Shown in pieces: positions 1 to 12,140 of a stretch of 64,000 nucleotides of DNA. The stretch comes from Luscinia megarhynchos (taxonomy: Eukaryota > Chordata > Aves > Passeriformes > Turdidae), in NCBI GenBank assembly GCA_034336665.1, contig CM067566.1, positions 29,914,330 through 29,978,329 of the forward strand, read 5' to 3'. The notes under the pieces are model-generated. The model was not told the origin of the DNA. It did no database searches and saw only the letters and a list, made by a program, of their open reading frames with translations. The stretch's first letter is position 1; every line of letters begins with the position of its first letter. The position numbers and the translations under genes were made by a program.

Positions 1-724
1 CTGTGATATATCTGTCCTTGTCATAGGTATAAATCTGATTCTGGAGATCTGTTCTGTGAAACGTCAGTTTGCATCAGAAAATAAATTGCTTGTATGTTTT
101 ATTTTAGCAAACATAAAAAACACCCTTCTCCCTGTTCTTATTTTATACAACAAGCAAACACTGATGTTGGGGTATTTTCATTTGAAGCTCTTGCAATGAG
201 TGGGGTGGTTTGCAGCAGCCATCCCATCACCAGTGCACCCCACTGTTTACAGAGAATGCATTGTTCAGGGTGGTTTCACTTTCAGTGTGGTTTCACTAGA
301 GCTGGAAAACAGATTGGCATGAGCATTATTGTGGTTTGAATACAGGTTTTAGTCTGAATGCCTGCAATTACAGAAGCTCCCTGGACTCACAGCGATTGTC
401 AAGGGAACACAATTCCACTGTAGACTGAATTAGCAGACATCAGGTATCAGACACAGAATTGCAATTCCAAAATGGATTCTATTCAGAAGAGCTATGAGCT
501 CTTTTATTTTACTTTTTGTTCAAGAAAAAAACACAAATCATTTTAAGTGTTTTGACAATGTTTGTACAAAAAGCATAGAAGCTGTTTAAAAAGTTTTCTT
601 TATCTAGATGCATAAGTAGAGGCCTACAAACATAAACAAAACCTCCAAATAATCAAGTTAATTGGTGTAATTTACCTCTGAGCATGTAAGTGCATGTGTG
701 CACCTGTACATTCATATATATGTG
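1..724. other. Unique AT-rich non-coding DNA
   Basis: Unique, CpG-poor, AT-rich sequence. The only open frame of note is 81 codons, which is expected by chance at this base composition, and it has no recognisable domain. I see no promoter, RNA gene or repeat. Confidence 0.6.
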
Positions 725-792
725 TAGGGAAGTTTAGACTGGGCAATTTCCAGAGGTCCATCCCACCTCAACTCTTCTATCTGTGTGATTTT
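725..792 (+). repeat. CR1 LINE 3'-end remnant (short)
   Basis: The stretch 'cagaggtccatcccacctca' followed by 'actcttctatctgtgtgatt' resembles the 3' tail of avian CR1 retrotransposons read in the sense direction: an 'AGGTCCCTTCCAACCTCAA' motif followed by repeats of the ATTCTGTG type. Only about 70 bases are recognisable and the element is strongly decayed, so the limits are approximate. The identification rests on remembered CR1 consensus features, not on a search. Confidence 0.6.
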
Positions 793-2270
793 CTCCCACT
801 ACTATTTTTCCTAGTATTCAGAGGAATGTTTTACATGAAAGGCCACTCTTGCCCAGAAGAATAGATAAAGGTATATAAACTAAATGTCATGTGCTAACAA
901 ATAATGTTATTTCCAGATTTTCCCCTTGCATATCTTCCTTAATTTTAACAAATTTAAACAATTCACCAGTCTTACATGCTTCAAGAGTTGTTTTTCAATA
1001 GTAATTTGCTGCTGTCTGTTGCACCATTTATTCAGTTTTTGTTAATATAAACACTTTCATTATTCAGTATGATATATATTCTAAAACAACTTACTTAGAA
1101 AGCAACATGGTCTCTAGAGAAATCCTGAAAAAAAAAAAATCATGATTTGCTACTATTAAGATAATTTCCTTTATGTCTTACAGAGTCCTTTTTTCAGAAA
1201 CAAACTCTCCATTGCAGGCATATAAGACAACCAAATATCTCACATTATGAATTTCTCTTTTGCTAATAGGTTTAACAGAAATATGGATATCAAAATTACT
1301 TTGTGATTGACTGTTTAGTATTGTAAAAATAGAGGAATGCAAATCTTAGGGAATTATGCCAGTTTTAAAGGCAGTATTTTTGGAAAGTTGACAATGAAAT
1401 GTGTGTAACTTACAAAGGAAAAAAAAATCTATTATATAATTATTATAATTAATGGGAAAATAATTCTAATTACGCAGCCAGCTTGAAAAATCATATTGAG
1501 GAAAATACACAAAATAGATTTATGCATTATGGGATATTACATACACCAGCAACTACAGATGTAGAAAGCTATCAAGTATGACATGGTATGCTGACAAATT
1601 AAATGGCTTGTCAGTTTCAGAAAATCCATGTTGTAAAGGGTATGACTACTGATAATTCATAAACATTTTGGTTGGAATGCTAATTGGCTGAATTTCGTTG
1701 GCAGGCCTGATAGTCCTGGTAGTTTGGTAGTCCTGTACACCATGTTTCATGGATAGAGAATATGGGATTAAGAAATTGACAGTACTAGCAATGAAAAAAA
1801 TACACTAACAAGGTATAATATAATTACAAAAATAATGTATAAAATTAAGTATATTTTCTAAGTAAGGTATAATTTTTGGTGATTTTACATAAAAATAAAA
1901 CAAAGAAAGAATTTCAATGAAAATTTCCCAGTAAGATTAAAAGGAAATCTTCGAAGTTTTAAGTCAAATTGTGGTTATTCTGACACAGTATAGTTTTTTT
2001 GGTGAGCTGGTTTGGAAGACCCATAGGGTTTTTTCCTTATGTTATAGGCTATTTTAATGAATATTTAGTCTAAAACCCACTGTACTTTCTAGAAAGACAG
2101 TTGTCATGTCACTCTGTTGTGCCTGAAATTCTCATTTTCAAGTTCATTTTACTACTACTGGTAGTAAATATTCAAAATTAGTAGAAAAATTTAGTTGTGG
2201 ACTTCAAATTTCAGTTCTGCCACTTCTGCCCTGCACTGCTCTCTCTTCATGTGTCTTGTTTTTTTTACAG
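793..2270. other. Unique AT-rich non-coding DNA
   Basis: Unique AT-rich sequence with a short A-run (about 1128-1139) and no long open frame on either strand. Nothing else is recognisable. Confidence 0.55.
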
Positions 2271-2348
2271 GGTTAAGAGTACAGAGTGCAGTTTTGTCAT
2301 CCTCCATGAAGCAGGTGCAGGAAATCATTGAGAAGAACTACAGTAAAG
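2271..2348 (+). CDS. Candidate 78-bp internal coding exon, unknown protein
   Basis: A pyrimidine-rich tract ends in 'ttttttacag' at 2270, a good splice acceptor. It is followed by 78 bases open in one frame and by 'AAAG|gtagat' at 2348/2349, an acceptable donor. The exon would start and end in phase 1 (two bases completing a codon, then 25 codons, then one base), so its length is a multiple of three. The peptide begins LRVQSAVLSSS and ends EIIEKNYSK; it is hydrophilic and could form a short helix. I do not recognise the protein. The frame also stays open on both sides of the proposed splice sites, which weakens the case, since acceptor-open frame-donor combinations occur by chance in vertebrate DNA. 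It could equally be an exon of a long non-coding RNA or nothing at all. Confidence 0.3.
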
Positions 2349-3647
2349 GTAGATGTCATTATTACTTACAAGGCTGGACCACACTCAGAATTTTTACTGC
2401 TGCTCTGCATTATTGTCCCATACATCTGTGTAAGTATTGAGCAGCACCTTGGCTCAAAAACTGCAGCTGAGCAGGAAGGAGCAGTTCTGTCTGCAGCTTC
2501 CACACTTGCAATATAAGGCCCTGGCATTTTTAATTTCAGCTCTAGCCCATTCCCTGGACTGAGCATCTCCTCTAATAATGTATTTCAAAGCTAGTGAAAA
2601 CCCTTTCTTAGGCTGCACACTTATATTCCCACTAGTCATGAGGCATGTGCTATGCATTTCAATAAAGCCAGAGGAGATGATCTAGTTTAATTTCTTTTGA
2701 GGTAACCCTAGCTTAAGTGTAGCAGTGCAGCTGAGCAAAATAGTGACTAAAAAGAAAGAATTATTACATTTTTGGTTTTTTAATAAAAAAAATGTATGAT
2801 TCAGTATATGTCATCCCATTCTATCTGTCTGCTAGTGGAGGACACCAGTGTGTGGTAATAAATCAATGGCTGAATCATCATGAGCAGTACAATCAGTAGT
2901 TTTTTCAGTAGTACAATTAAGGTCTTCCTGTTAAGTAGTTTGAGGTTCATGATGAGATTTAAAAATTCCTTCAGTTAGTTTTAAATGCACTCAGTGATTC
3001 TTTTCACCATATGAGTTAGAATTTAGCTGTGAGGCTGTTTCATTTTTTAAAGAGAAACCTTCTTGGACTGAAGCTATTAGAAAAGTAATAAGCAAGTTAA
3101 GGAAGGGCCCATAAAACAGTGGAACATCATATGATGGGGATTTGTTTACATCAAACTTTGATCACTTACATCAAAGACAAGCAAAAAGTACAGATGAGGA
3201 AAGAATGAGACAGAACATTCAACATTCCTGGAGCAAATACATTTTCGTGCTGTATACTGCTTGAACTATACTTCCATGTCTTTATATTTCCCACTTGACT
3301 TGTTAGAGCTTTATCAGAACTACCTTCTTGTGATATATCAAACACAGTGAAACACTCCAAAAGATCCCAAATCTTACAGAAGAGCTTTCTAATATAATAC
3401 ATAATATGAGAGTTAAGATTGTTATTTAGGTAGCTGGAAAAGAGCTAATACTGCTTTGTGTGCCAAGAGGACCCCTCCAAAGGAAGCTGTGCTTCCAAAT
3501 CTGATACTGATTTCTTGTGCAAGTTTGGGACAAATAGTTTCATTTGATGGGAAAATACAAATGTTACTTCTGCATTCCTGCCTCTTTATTTCCAGATATT
3601 TTTTTAAGTGGTGTAAGAACATGAGACCAGTTTTAAAATAAATTTAT
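2349..3647. other. Unique non-coding DNA
   Basis: Unique AT-rich sequence. Several open frames of 60-80 codons overlap one another on both strands around 2.3-2.7 kb and 3.2-3.6 kb, with no domain, start context or splice structure that would favour any of them. Confidence 0.5.
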
Positions 3648-3703
3648 AAAAAGAAAAAAGAAAGAAGGAAAAAGAAGGAAAAGAAGGAAAAAAGAAGGAA
3701 AAA
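3648..3703. repeat. Pure purine tract, (GAAGGAAAA)-like low-complexity repeat
   Basis: The plus strand is uninterrupted A/G for 56 bases, built from irregular 'agaaggaaaa' units of about 9-11 bases repeated roughly five times. A tract like this is a microsatellite in decay or a mutable low-complexity region. Homopurine tracts can adopt non-B DNA, but no function is implied here. Confidence 0.85.
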
Positions 3704-6700
3704 TCCGTATTTGAATATGCTTTTGTAAAGCATTTTCAATCTGTAGTTATAAGTCAAATATTGACTTCTTTTTCAACAGCAAAACTTTAGTTTACTTTTT
3801 ATGTGACTACATCCTGCAGTCTGCTGTTTCCTATCTCGTAGTATGTATCACAACCAAAAAGTTGTAAAAATTGTAGCCACACGTCGTAATATTGTAAAGA
3901 AGCTGAAATAAATAACATTATGATTGTTTTGGTGAGACTGCACTTCAAGTGGAAATAATCTTCTGAGTCCCAGTTGCATTGCTGATACAACTAATTCTCA
4001 GTAAGACTCTAAACAGACTATGCAATTAAAATAGATGAATAGATGAATGATGGCTCTCAAGTTTTCCATGCTTTTAAAAAATTTAGAATAGTCTCTGACA
4101 GGTGAGTTAATAGCCTGCATAACCTGTCATAAATTTTTGTGAACTTTATTTTGTTTTACATAACAAAACCCTAGAAAGGATATTAAATTACCTTTTGTGG
4201 TGCTCTTAGACACTTCTTGAAGGTTTTCATTTACTTACTGAGTAGGAATAATGATATAATATTGTAATAAAAACAAGAAGAGTAAACTTCCTCTCAAAAC
4301 TGAATTGCATCAGGAGACTGCATAGCAGTTCTCTACAAAAATCCTTGTTTGGACAATTTACAGCTCACAAGCCATCAAAGAAAAAAGTACTTAGAGAATA
4401 TCTTGCATTCCTGTTGCACTGGACCATTGACTACAGTACTACCAGGAGAGATCTGTCTGATTTGGCCTTAAAAATAAGCTGAGAAATAACATGATGCTAG
4501 AAACAATTTCTCAACATAGAGTATCATGAAGGCAGTGGAATTAAAGAAAGCTGCTGTCCCTGTCCCCTTTTATGAGAAGATTGATTGGAAGTTTGGACTG
4601 ATTTTGTTGTAGTTTTCTCTTTGTACACTCTGGTCTCTAACAAGACCAAGGTTCGTGCTGTTTCTTTCAGAACTTGGAATGCACCTGGAAAAGCCACTCT
4701 CACAATCTTTCTCTGAGACATCCTGCCACTCCTTTTCACTGCAGGAGCCTAACTCCTGATCTCTATTTCTGTGTAAGGCTTGGCTGGTGTGTGCCAGTGG
4801 GCTCAAAAGCTGTGAGAAAGATTTCATTAAGCTCATTTCCACAGAGCTTGGAATGAATACATCCTTTCACAAACCATTAGAAATGACAGTAAAAAGGATG
4901 TGCTCCTTTTTATATGCTTAAATGCTTTATATGCTTTATATACAACCAGGTGGGAATAGGGAAACTAAATGAAGAGAAAGCAGAACCCAAACCAGTAACA
5001 GTTACAGCTACCAAAGTTTGCCTGTATATTGAACTATTTTAAATGTGAGGCAAGCTGATATTAGAGAAGTATTTCTATTTTTGAACCGTGATTATTTCTT
5101 TAATATTGCATATTTAACCATGTTATTCTTTTCCATACTTGCAGCCTCATTTCATCAAGGGTGTCTCAGATTTTGCTATACACAGATAATCTTTGAGAGC
5201 ATCTTTATTTCAGTCAGACATATTGGTACACAGCTTTGCACAGATACCTAATGAAATGGGCAAACTGACTTCTGGAAATAAAAGCAATAAAGACATTTTG
5301 CTGTTCGTTTATCTTTTTGTGGTCACACGAGATTGAAGAATTGCTTGCTGTAACATTTCTGTGCAAGCAAATTATGTCTGCTACTGGCTTTGCACTTATC
5401 TTTTGCAAGGCACATCAATAAGTAGGAAATAGCTTTTCTATAGATTTGGTGTATACAGAATCCCCCACCCCTGGCAGCTGCTCTTAAAAAGTGATAAAGC
5501 ACAATTCCTGAGTCACTATGGCATAAAGTTCTACTGTTACTTGCTGTAAAAAGCAGTAGATGTAAACTGTTTTGAACGGTAATTGAATGTAATTTCACTC
5601 TGCAGTACACATGGGTCTTTACAGCTCTTCTTAAATAAATTCCCCGGGTGAGTTCATCAGAAGAAAAAAACAGTATTGCCCAGCAGGGTAATTAGGAGGA
5701 GACAGAAGGAGTTCATAAGGTTGCAAAAATGTTATTCTTCTCATGTTGCCAATTTTAGGGCTGCTGCTAGAGCAGCCCAGATGGTTTTTTTCACTTGCTT
5801 TCAGTTATCCTAAAGGGCCTAGAAAGAGAGAAGCCTAAAAGCAGTGCTTGGTTGTCCCATACCCAGAAGCAGGAAAGAATGGGACAAAAAGATCATCATA
5901 TAAAACTTCTCCCCAAAAGTTTGTTTATTTTGAAACGTGTTTCTTAGTATATTGTTAATCAGATTTCTTTCAATGTGACTGCTAAAGATCCACAGTATGT
6001 GGGAGAATCTGCTTCAGAGTAGTTGTTCAGTGCACTTAATATGATACTTCAGAAAAATGGCAAAATTTACAGCACCACTTGATAATGATGTCATTTATCT
6101 GCCTGCAAATATTATTTGGCTTGCATGATATAACCACTTCATGTGGCAAATTGTAATAGAAAGACTGAGATGATGTGACTGGAGAAAAAAGAAGAAGGAT
6201 TGAGTGTGGGAAGAAGCAGAAGGGCACAGCAGGGACAGCAGTGTCAGCACTGCCTGCATCATGCAACCACACTAGAATCCAGATTCCCCATCTATCTGCA
6301 GTTTCACAGGACAGATGACACTGGGACAAAGGACAATGAAGGAGCCCTGATGATTCAGGGCTGGGACACAGTGGAGAAACAGGTCACCCAAGAGGATTCA
6401 AACCTAAAACCTGCATAAAGTTGCCAGCCTAAGAATAGCACGGGAGGGTGAGAAGGACTCGTCACTAGTTATTCTCCAGGGCACTGCAAAGGACCTAACA
6501 GCAGGTCACAAGCATTGCAGAACCCTATGGCAGGCTGGGCACTTGAACACCCACCCCTGCTCTGGTGTGTGTCAGGTGGACAGACATGTCAACACAACAC
6601 TTTTCTGGTGCTTGTGACAGTGAGACTGTGAGAAAGCAATGAGCAAAATCTATTTTATTTTAGTTTTGTTTCAAATTAAAGCATCTTGCCCTTCCAAAGT

Positions 6701-9700
6701 TCCCTTTCCTCCACTGGTACTGGCTGCACAGCTGATCTCACATTGGAGCAGCACATACCACAAGCACACTTCCTTTACTTGTTATGAGATGATGTGTATG
6801 ACCAGAAACTAATTATGGAAAGAACTGCAGTCATGTTTTGCTTGGTGCAGTCTGGACCCAAGGCATTAGAAGTAATGTTGTGACTGCTACATTCATGATC
6901 ATAATGGGATGAGGTTTAACTGGAAATATGTTTTGTTTAGTGGGAAAAAACATATGAGAAATTTTTTTGTATTTGTAACACGTTCTCCTAACTTGTTTGT
7001 ACACCAGTTTTATTTTAAGAAGGTTATATGAGACTTACTGAATGCAATTATTTTCATAAGTTGCTTAGTTTATACCAATTTCTTTTATATTGATTTTTAA
7101 CATTGTTTTCTACCCATGTACAAAAAGGCATATCTGAAGTCTTTCCAGTAAAATTCAATAATTATCTAGACTTTTTTAAGCATTGATGTTTTCTAAATTC
7201 AAGTTAAGCTAAACTTATAAATCACATACAAAGTACTTTATTTTTTGAAAACAAACAAACAGTCTATTATTTGTTATTTACAATTAATTTAAACCATCAT
7301 GAACAGGCATTTTCTAAGCATTCTGGAAATTATCCCTCCAACTGATGGTAAACTTCCATCCCTCAGTTAAAAACCATGATTGTTATCTTTTGGCTTTGAA
7401 TGAAACATTCAGGAAGTGTTTATTGTTCATGTTAATCCATGCTGTAGCTGACTTTGCTGTTTCTGTCATCAAACCCAGTTAACAAATAATGCCATTGTCT
7501 GAAAAAAATAAAGAAAAGATAAAACATCTCTTGTTATCTCATGTCACTCTGTAATAAATGGCAATAAAATCATTATGCCATGCAAAGCTATGAATCAGTT
7601 TAACAAGCAAGTTCTGTTGAAACTGCTGATTATGTTTGTTGTAAGGGCACTGGTCATCTGTTTTTTCTTGTAAACAAGTGTATAACTCCAGCTACTGTGC
7701 CTGTAGACTTCCATGATTTCACATTTTTCCCGGTCCTTTCTTTTTGAACTAAAAAAGACGAGTTTTAGTTTGGATATATGCGAAACAGAAATTTCTTTAT
7801 CATTATTTTTTATAAAGTAGTGACATTCAGGATGATGGATAGTACGATATCGACTTTCAGTACTTTAGGATACAAAACTGGTGTGGGGGAGAATGCAAAG
7901 ATGTAACAGTGTGAAAGAGAAAAATTAGAGTTCAGATTTTTTCTATAAGCCCTCTGGCCATTCTGATTTTCTCTGCTCAGATAGAACTCAGGTAAAGCCT
8001 GCTGTTAAATATTTTTGTCCTGTTTTCCTTACTGTGTCCTTCCCCTGTGTTTCCTTCCCTGAGCAGTGAACATATGGTCCTCCTCCTGTGGCTCCTTGGC
8101 ACTGCACCAGGTAGGATTGCAAGATACGACACACGGTTTTTGATTTTGGAGGCTCAAATTCCACACCCAAATTCTACATTCCACTCTCTAATTTTTGCAG
8201 TGGCCTTTCCAAATTCCTGCAGAGTTATTGTGCACACAAAACAATATCACAGGCAGTCTGCTGGTCTACATAGGAGCAAAGTGACTGCACATCACAGTGG
8301 AGTACTGCTCACTGCTGAGTGTTTGTCACAGTGTATGCCCATGATTTCCTCTCTCCATTTCAAAGCTAAGAATTTGGAAATAAATAGCTAAATTACATAT
8401 GTGTGATTTTTGTAATATATGCAAACATGTATATTACATATGAATTTATAATTTTATGCATAAAAATGTATTTCTGAATATTTTTTAGTTCTGCTGAAAC
8501 GGGAGTGGCTCTCTATATCCTTTCACACCAAAAGTCTGGTAGACTTGCAGCTCTTCCTTCCCTTGGAACATTTCAAGCTGTGAATGCTCAAGTGGTGGCA
8601 AGGAAGGAGAAGGGGAAGGAGGGCAGCAGATTTCTTCCTGCAAGCTGTGTGGAGTAGCCAGTGTGCAGACTGAGGGTGCTCCATCCCAGTTATGTTAACA
8701 GACTGTTCACGCCCTTGCTGGCCATCGCAAACAGGGGAAGTGCATGAGCTCTACCTGTGCAGTGGCAGTTCCAACCTTCTGCTGACACATTGCAGTAACC
8801 TGTGGGATTCATGTTGTAATTCCAAGTCCTAGAACAGCTGCCAAGTTTCCAGCTTATCCATGCAAAATAGGAGCCCCTAATTAATAGCAATGCAAGCTAC
8901 TGGCTTTTCCAAGTTTATTCTATGTCCTGTGATGTTCTCTCTTTATACAATGGATTTTCAAGATAAAAATCATTGACTAGTACTCATGCCTGCAAAGTAT
9001 TTTAAGTCTGGAGTACAGTAATACATGAATAATTATTGAATTTTGTTCTTCTTCGTGCTCACAAAATGTATGAAAGGTTACACATAGGGAAATTAAGGAG
9101 GAAAAGGGGATGGGAGTTTTTGAAAATGATAACAAGGGAGCACTTTAACATAATATATTGTAATTCCAGACTGGATGCTTAACAAATGCTGGGTTTTATG
9201 GGATTCATAGCAGAAGTAGTTCTTAAAGACAGATTTAGAGAAAGGTGAGCAAACATAATGATTTAAAGATTCTGTTGTAAACCCAGGCATTAGAAAAATT
9301 GCATGTGGGAGAAATAGATACATAGAAATCCATGGTTATTACAGCTAAAATTCTCACAGTACTTTAAGCACACTTGTGTGAAGGGTAACAGCTTAGTCAC
9401 AGTGTAAGAGCAGCATACTGCATCTTATAGAAACAGTCCTAATCAAAGTAATTTGTTATTGGTTTATAAATTTACTGCAGTTAATAAAATCAGATTTGAC
9501 ATGTTTTTCCTTCTGAAAACATGGCACTGCCAAAAGAAAGGCCAGTTTTGACGCTCTTGTATCCCCATCAGGGAGTCTATTAAAGGAAACTTTAAATTGA
9601 CATCATTCTAATGAGGCAAAAATTTTAAGATACTGAAAAGGACTGAGATTTTCACAAATCTAGACAGGTATTCTCTGAGTTTGGAGTATGATTTTTTGTT

Positions 9701-11841
9701 TTCATTGAGAAACAGGTTTTGTTGCCTATAAAAATATAATTTAGATTATGGAAAATCTATGCTATTATATGAATATATTTACATATATTCTCAGATACAG
9801 GAGGAAATTTGCTAGTGCTGGCTAGAAGTACATGATCCAACTCTAGCTGTGTTAACCCATACATCTGTGGTATGACAGCTGTGTTTGCAGAAGCTAAGAG
9901 GAACTGCTACTCAGCAAGGCTAATGAGGGTGATCCACCTGCTCTATCCATGACTGTAATATTTTTTTGGTGATAGAGGTAGCTTGTACAGGTGATGCTAT
10001 ACATCACTGCACTGGGTCGTGCAGACATAGCTCTTAAAGGTATTACAACCTTGAAGTAGGAAGACTTGCAGAGAGAAAACGTCTGAATGACATGCTATCT
10101 GGGCTCCTTTCATAGACTTAGGTAGCAGTAGAATGCTTTTTTTTTAGCCTCTTCCCCTTACTAGTTCACTTTTCTTCACTTAAATTTTTACTGTCTTGGG
10201 CAGGCATGATAGATGCAATGCTGCTGCAAAGTGGAGTAGTGCAGGCTGACTGCTAAAGAATCTGCAGGAGTTTGAGCACAGTCCTGCAAGGACCAGCTGA
10301 GTGGTGGCAGTGAGGGAATTGTCAGCACGTTGCCTGATGTGGCTGCACAGCCAAGTGCAACTGCTCAGAAACGAGCTGTGCTGAGCAGTGTGGGCTTGTC
10401 CTGGGCTGGCAGAGCCCTGCCCAGAGCCTTTGTGCTCTGCCAGCTGAGCCAGGCATCCCCTCTGTGCCTCATGCAACAACAAGCTCTGTACACAGTCCCA
10501 CTACTTTGATAATAATGAATGTAGTTATTATCCTTACCCTTTATGACTGCATTTCACTTTTTTTTTTTTCTCTTTGATGAGAAAGAAAGCAGATGTGCTT
10601 AGGAGATTCCATAAACTTGACAAGGGGGTTAAAAAGAGGAAAGCACAAAATAAAAAAAGGAAGACCAGATAAAAGAATGTACATTGGGGAATTAGAATTT
10701 TCAGTGCATAACATCTAGTTTCAGATCAGGCTACTGCTCATCACCATATTCTTTCCTGCACTATTAAACACTCAAGAGTAACATCACATTTTCAGTCTAT
10801 TCCACAGAGGTTTGAGTTGTGCAGCATTTGAAATCAAGTGGCCAAACACAGTGCCTTGCTGTAGAAAACATCCCAGAGCTCCAGTCATTTGTTCTACTAA
10901 GGAAGTTTCAAATGAAATACATTTGAATAGAATCTGCCTCAATTTTGTAAGATGTCAGCATATAAAGAAGCTGACAGCTATAGGTTCATCATCTGGGGAA
11001 CACTCACTCAGAACTTTCCCATATTTTGATGCTATGGAGATTGGTCCATTTCACAAAATGAATTGTGGCTACTTGAACTATTTAGACAAAATACAGCTAA
11101 GTATTAACATCTGAGTTACTGTAAAGGTGGACTAATTTGCTTTTGCAATTGCAGATTAACTGAGTTAATCAGATTTTATGCTGGTATGGCATCCACCACA
11201 CAGAAGGTGAAACTGTGGAGTAAGGCAAAACATGCACTGTCACAAAGAAAACCATAATAGTACTAAACTAGAATATTTCGTTCATCTTTATTAATCTTCT
11301 GTATTGGGAAATTTCAATGTATGTGAATGGTTTCTCTTGATTTTCTGGCTACTCCTGAAAAATACAGCAAGACCAGAAAAGGAAGATAAAGAACCTGTAC
11401 AGATTGTGTCTGTCAGGTAAAGTCCATAAGTTGCCACTGTCAAGTAGCAGACCAGGCATGCCTGGTTCTTGTGGTCCTGATTGTCCTGACCCACCAGACC
11501 ATTCTGCAACTTCCTTGAGGGTCTTTTCTAGAGCCAAAGTGACATGAAAGGGGCTAAGGGGGAGGATGATGGTGGCTCCTCAGGCCAGGTGGAAGGAGCA
11601 GAAAAACACACTACATCTAGATGACTTAGGCCTAGGTTGTTTTGGTATGAAGGCACAAGTGCAGAATGTATGGTGTGTTGACACAGAAAGATATGGTATG
11701 CCAGATATAGGAAAAAAATAATTTCCCACATAAATTAGTCTTTAGTCCCAGATCTCTCTTGTGATTCTCCTCAATGATTATTTTATTAGCTTTCCAACAT
11801 AAGAATGCTGGGAAAATTGCACATTTAATTATGTGTCTGCA
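3704..11841. other. Long unique stretch, gene-poor
   Basis: About 8 kb of mostly unique AT-rich DNA. Four short segments are richer in G+C than their surroundings (about 4550-4840, 6190-6600, 8500-8830 and 10190-10500). They hold overlapping open frames of 60-114 codons on both strands, but none has a recognisable domain, and they may be decayed transposable-element fragments. Homopolymer T-runs occur near 10140 and 10559. No RNA gene, promoter or terminator is recognisable. Confidence 0.5.
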
Positions 11842-12140
11842 TGCTGGTTTTGGCTGGTGTAGAGTTAATTTTCTTTACTGAAAATTAGCTGATATGGGGC
11901 TGTGTTTTGGACTTTTGCTGGAAACGGTGTTAAGAATGCAGAGATGTTTTCATTATTGCTAAGTAGTGCTTATATAGCCAAGGACTTTTCTGCTTCTCCC
12001 ACCACCTGTCAGCAAGGAGGCTGGGAATTCACAAGAAGATGGAATGGGACACAGCTGGGACAGCTGACCCCAAGTGACCATGGGGGCATTTCTTACCATA
12101 TGGCCATCCTCAGAATATAAAGCTGGGGGAAATTTCCTTT
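11842..12140 (+). mobile_element. Truncated solo LTR of an avian endogenous retrovirus
   Basis: The block starts with 'tgctggttttggctggtgta' and continues through 'gatatggggctgtgttttgg', 'cttttctgcttctcccacca', 'gggacagctgaccccaagtg' and 'tataaagctggggga'. This order of motifs is that of a U3 region widespread in bird genomes. A TATA box (tataaa) lies at 12116-12121, where an LTR promoter is expected. Sequence after about 12140 no longer matches, so most of R and U5 is missing. No internal retroviral sequence or paired LTR flanks it, so it is read as a solo or truncated LTR. The family is not assigned. The short open frame across it (11902-12120) is incidental. Confidence 0.75.
12116..12121 (+). 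promoter_or_regulatory. TATA box of the LTR remnant
   Basis: The hexamer tataaa sits about 275 bases into the LTR, just before a 'gctggggga' stretch, which is the usual U3 promoter position in this class of avian LTR. Whether it still drives transcription cannot be judged; the downstream R/U5 part is absent. Confidence 0.5.
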
